DNA of 5,670 nt from Clostridia bacterium (GTDB lineage: Bacteria > Bacillota > Clostridia > Christensenellales > UBA1242): contig JAEETG010000102.1 in assembly GCA_016290255.1 (NCBI GenBank), positions 1-5,670 of the forward strand. Direction: 5' to 3'. Positions 5,519 through 5,670 of the stretch are shown here, piece after piece (position 1 is the stretch's first letter; each line of letters starts with the position of its first letter). The notes under the pieces were generated by a model. That model did no database searches, was not told the origin of the DNA, and worked only from the letters and a program-made list of their open reading frames with translations. Position numbers and translations under genes: made by a program.

Positions 5519-5670
5519 ATGATAAAAATTAATATCATAAATGACATAATAAGAATTTGTCCCTTTGATGAAACGAAGCCCTTTTTAGAGGTTGACGAAA
5601 AAACATTAGAACAAATTATGGAAGGGAAAATTGTTGCAAAAAATGGTTTGCTTGTTGACAACACCTCAAC
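5519..5670 (+). CDS. Start of an unrecognised phage gene, 3' end outside window
   Basis: The ATG at 5519 is preceded by a near-ideal AAGGAGG (5507-5513) with a 5-nt spacer, so it is very likely a real start. The frame is open to the window end (50 full codons). The visible protein begins MIKINIINDIIRICPFDE, continues TKPFLEVDEKTLEQIMEGKI and reaches VAKNGLLVDNTS. It starts with a hydrophobic beta-like stretch, then an acidic/basic mix. The EGKIVAKNGLLVD segment recalls the short strand-turn-strand elements found in tail-associated proteins, but I do not recognise the family. Position right after the fibre gene suggests another tail part, a fibre-associated protein, or a lysis-module gene; none can be chosen from this fragment. 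There is no gap or terminator between it and the fibre gene (10 nt), so it is probably in the same transcript. Confidence 0.75.
   Translation, partial: MIKINIINDIIRICPFDETKPFLEVDEKTLEQIMEGKIVAKNGLLVDNTS

Overview
The window reads as part of the virion-structure module of a tailed phage or prophage from a low-GC, AT-rich bacterial background. The codon choice (AAA, ACA, GAA, TTT, GAT dominate) and strong AGGAGG-type ribosome binding sites fit a Firmicutes-like host, probably Clostridia or relatives; I cannot name the host. Everything is on the + strand and packed head to tail, with gaps from -4 to +38 nt. No promoter, terminator, RNA gene, CRISPR array or mobile element is visible. All TAA/TGA/TAG ends make sense under the standard bacterial code, with one caveat: two in-frame TAG codons between the first two genes.

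Layout. (1) 2-913: the 3' part of a major-capsid-like gene (copy A), cut by the window edge. (2) 929-2089: a complete, paralogous 386-aa major-capsid-like gene (copy B). The two are a tandem duplication, close at both ends and strongly diverged in the middle. (3) 2128-2502: a 124-aa charged, coiled-coil protein of unknown function. (4) 2514-3086: a 190-aa protein resembling a head-tail connector/adaptor. (5) 3086-4516: a 476-aa beta-rich, probably propeller-like protein, best read as a tail nozzle/DNA-stabilisation type protein. (6) 4513-5508: a 331-aa modular tail fibre or receptor-binding protein. (7) 5519 to the window end: the start of an unrecognised small or longer gene.

Taken together, the order capsid, small protein, connector, propeller-like nozzle, fibre, with no visible major tail tube, sheath or tape-measure gene, suggests a short-tailed (podovirus-like) virion. 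Capsid proteins build the shell, the connector extends the portal ring, the nozzle closes the tail tip, and the fibre binds the host surface. These roles come from sequence pattern and gene order by eye, without database searches. The most unusual points are the two adjacent capsid paralogs in the same reading frame separated only by two TAG codons, and the near-perfect 32-nt direct repeat near their 3' ends.
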